64,000 bases of DNA from Anabaena subtropica FACHB-260 (lineage in GTDB: Bacteria; Cyanobacteriota; Cyanobacteriia; Cyanobacteriales; Nostocaceae), in the NCBI RefSeq assembly GCF_014697105.1, contig NZ_JACJRF010000008.1, forward strand, positions 1-64,000, given 5' to 3'. A model generated the notes under the pieces. The model worked only from the letters and a program-made list of their open reading frames with translations. It searched no databases and was not told the origin of the DNA. The position numbers and the translations under genes were made by a program. This document shows positions 63,577 through 64,000 of this stretch, piece by piece. The number at the start of each line of letters is the position of its first letter. Positions within the stretch are counted from its first letter, which is position 1.

Positions 63577-64000
<424 letters not shown>

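Overview
The window comes from a filamentous, most likely heterocyst-forming cyanobacterium of the Nostoc/Anabaena (Nostocales) group. Evidence: frequent HIP1 octamers (GCGATCGC), arrays of short tandem heptamer-like repeats (TTAGTCA, CAATAGT, CAAAATT types) between genes, and many cyanobacterial families (Ycf51, Ycf55/DUF3685, DUF1997, DUF3153, DUF4079, FurC-type regulator, ARTO-type oxidase, All1106-like carotenoid oxygenase). From memory, several genes resemble Anabaena PCC 7120 genes that are far apart in that genome, so this looks like a relative with a rearranged gene order. No phage, transposase, CRISPR array or tRNA was seen.

Layout. 0.4-3.8 kb: Ycf51, then a dehydrogenase and an aminotransferase with overlapping stop and start codons. 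3.8-9.3 kb: an arsenic island: arsR, arsenic-associated gap, arsJ, acr3, a divergent second arsR, arsI and arsC. Two intergenic regions carry ArsR-type inverted repeats. The island covers arsenate reduction, arsenite export, export of 1-arseno-3-phosphoglycerate and C-As bond cleavage. 9.6-14.9 kb: carotenoid oxygenase, a histidine phosphatase, era and furC, separated by long repeat-bearing gaps, one with a nested-stem RNA candidate. 15-19.8 kb: a large NACHT/pentapeptide STAND-like protein divergent from a Ycf55-type protein with a degenerate receiver domain. 19.9-33.5 kb: mixed housekeeping and conserved genes (mobA, peptidoglycan-binding protein, cbiG C-domain, ankyrin protein, DUF proteins, ubiX, RNase R, clpP).

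34-41 kb: a DUF255 thioredoxin-fold protein, two M16 peptidases (one with and one without the zinc site), a probable 6S RNA gene (ssaA), purK and an exported pentapeptide protein. 42.5-48.8 kb: a signalling block with a GNAT enzyme, a PhnD-like lipoprotein overlapping a membrane histidine kinase, and a second PAS/GAF kinase whose transmitter is nearly the same. 49.5-56.6 kb: rpsD, two proteins of unknown function and a terminal oxidase operon (two DUF2231 membrane proteins, ctaC, ctaD, ctaE). CtaC has lost the CuA ligands, so this is probably a quinol-type ARTO. 57-64 kb: small zinc-ribbon protein, uvrC, small proteins, a stand-alone receiver, a DUF3153 lipoprotein, a TPR-like protein and the 3' part of argB cut by the window end.

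Several short genes were found by reading gaps: 33934-34086, 42308-42424, 57537-57716 and 60747-60926, with weaker candidates at 22846-22977, 49334-49429 and 61704-61853. Tandem repeats run into start or stop codons of several genes, and one appears to have entered a kinase coding region.
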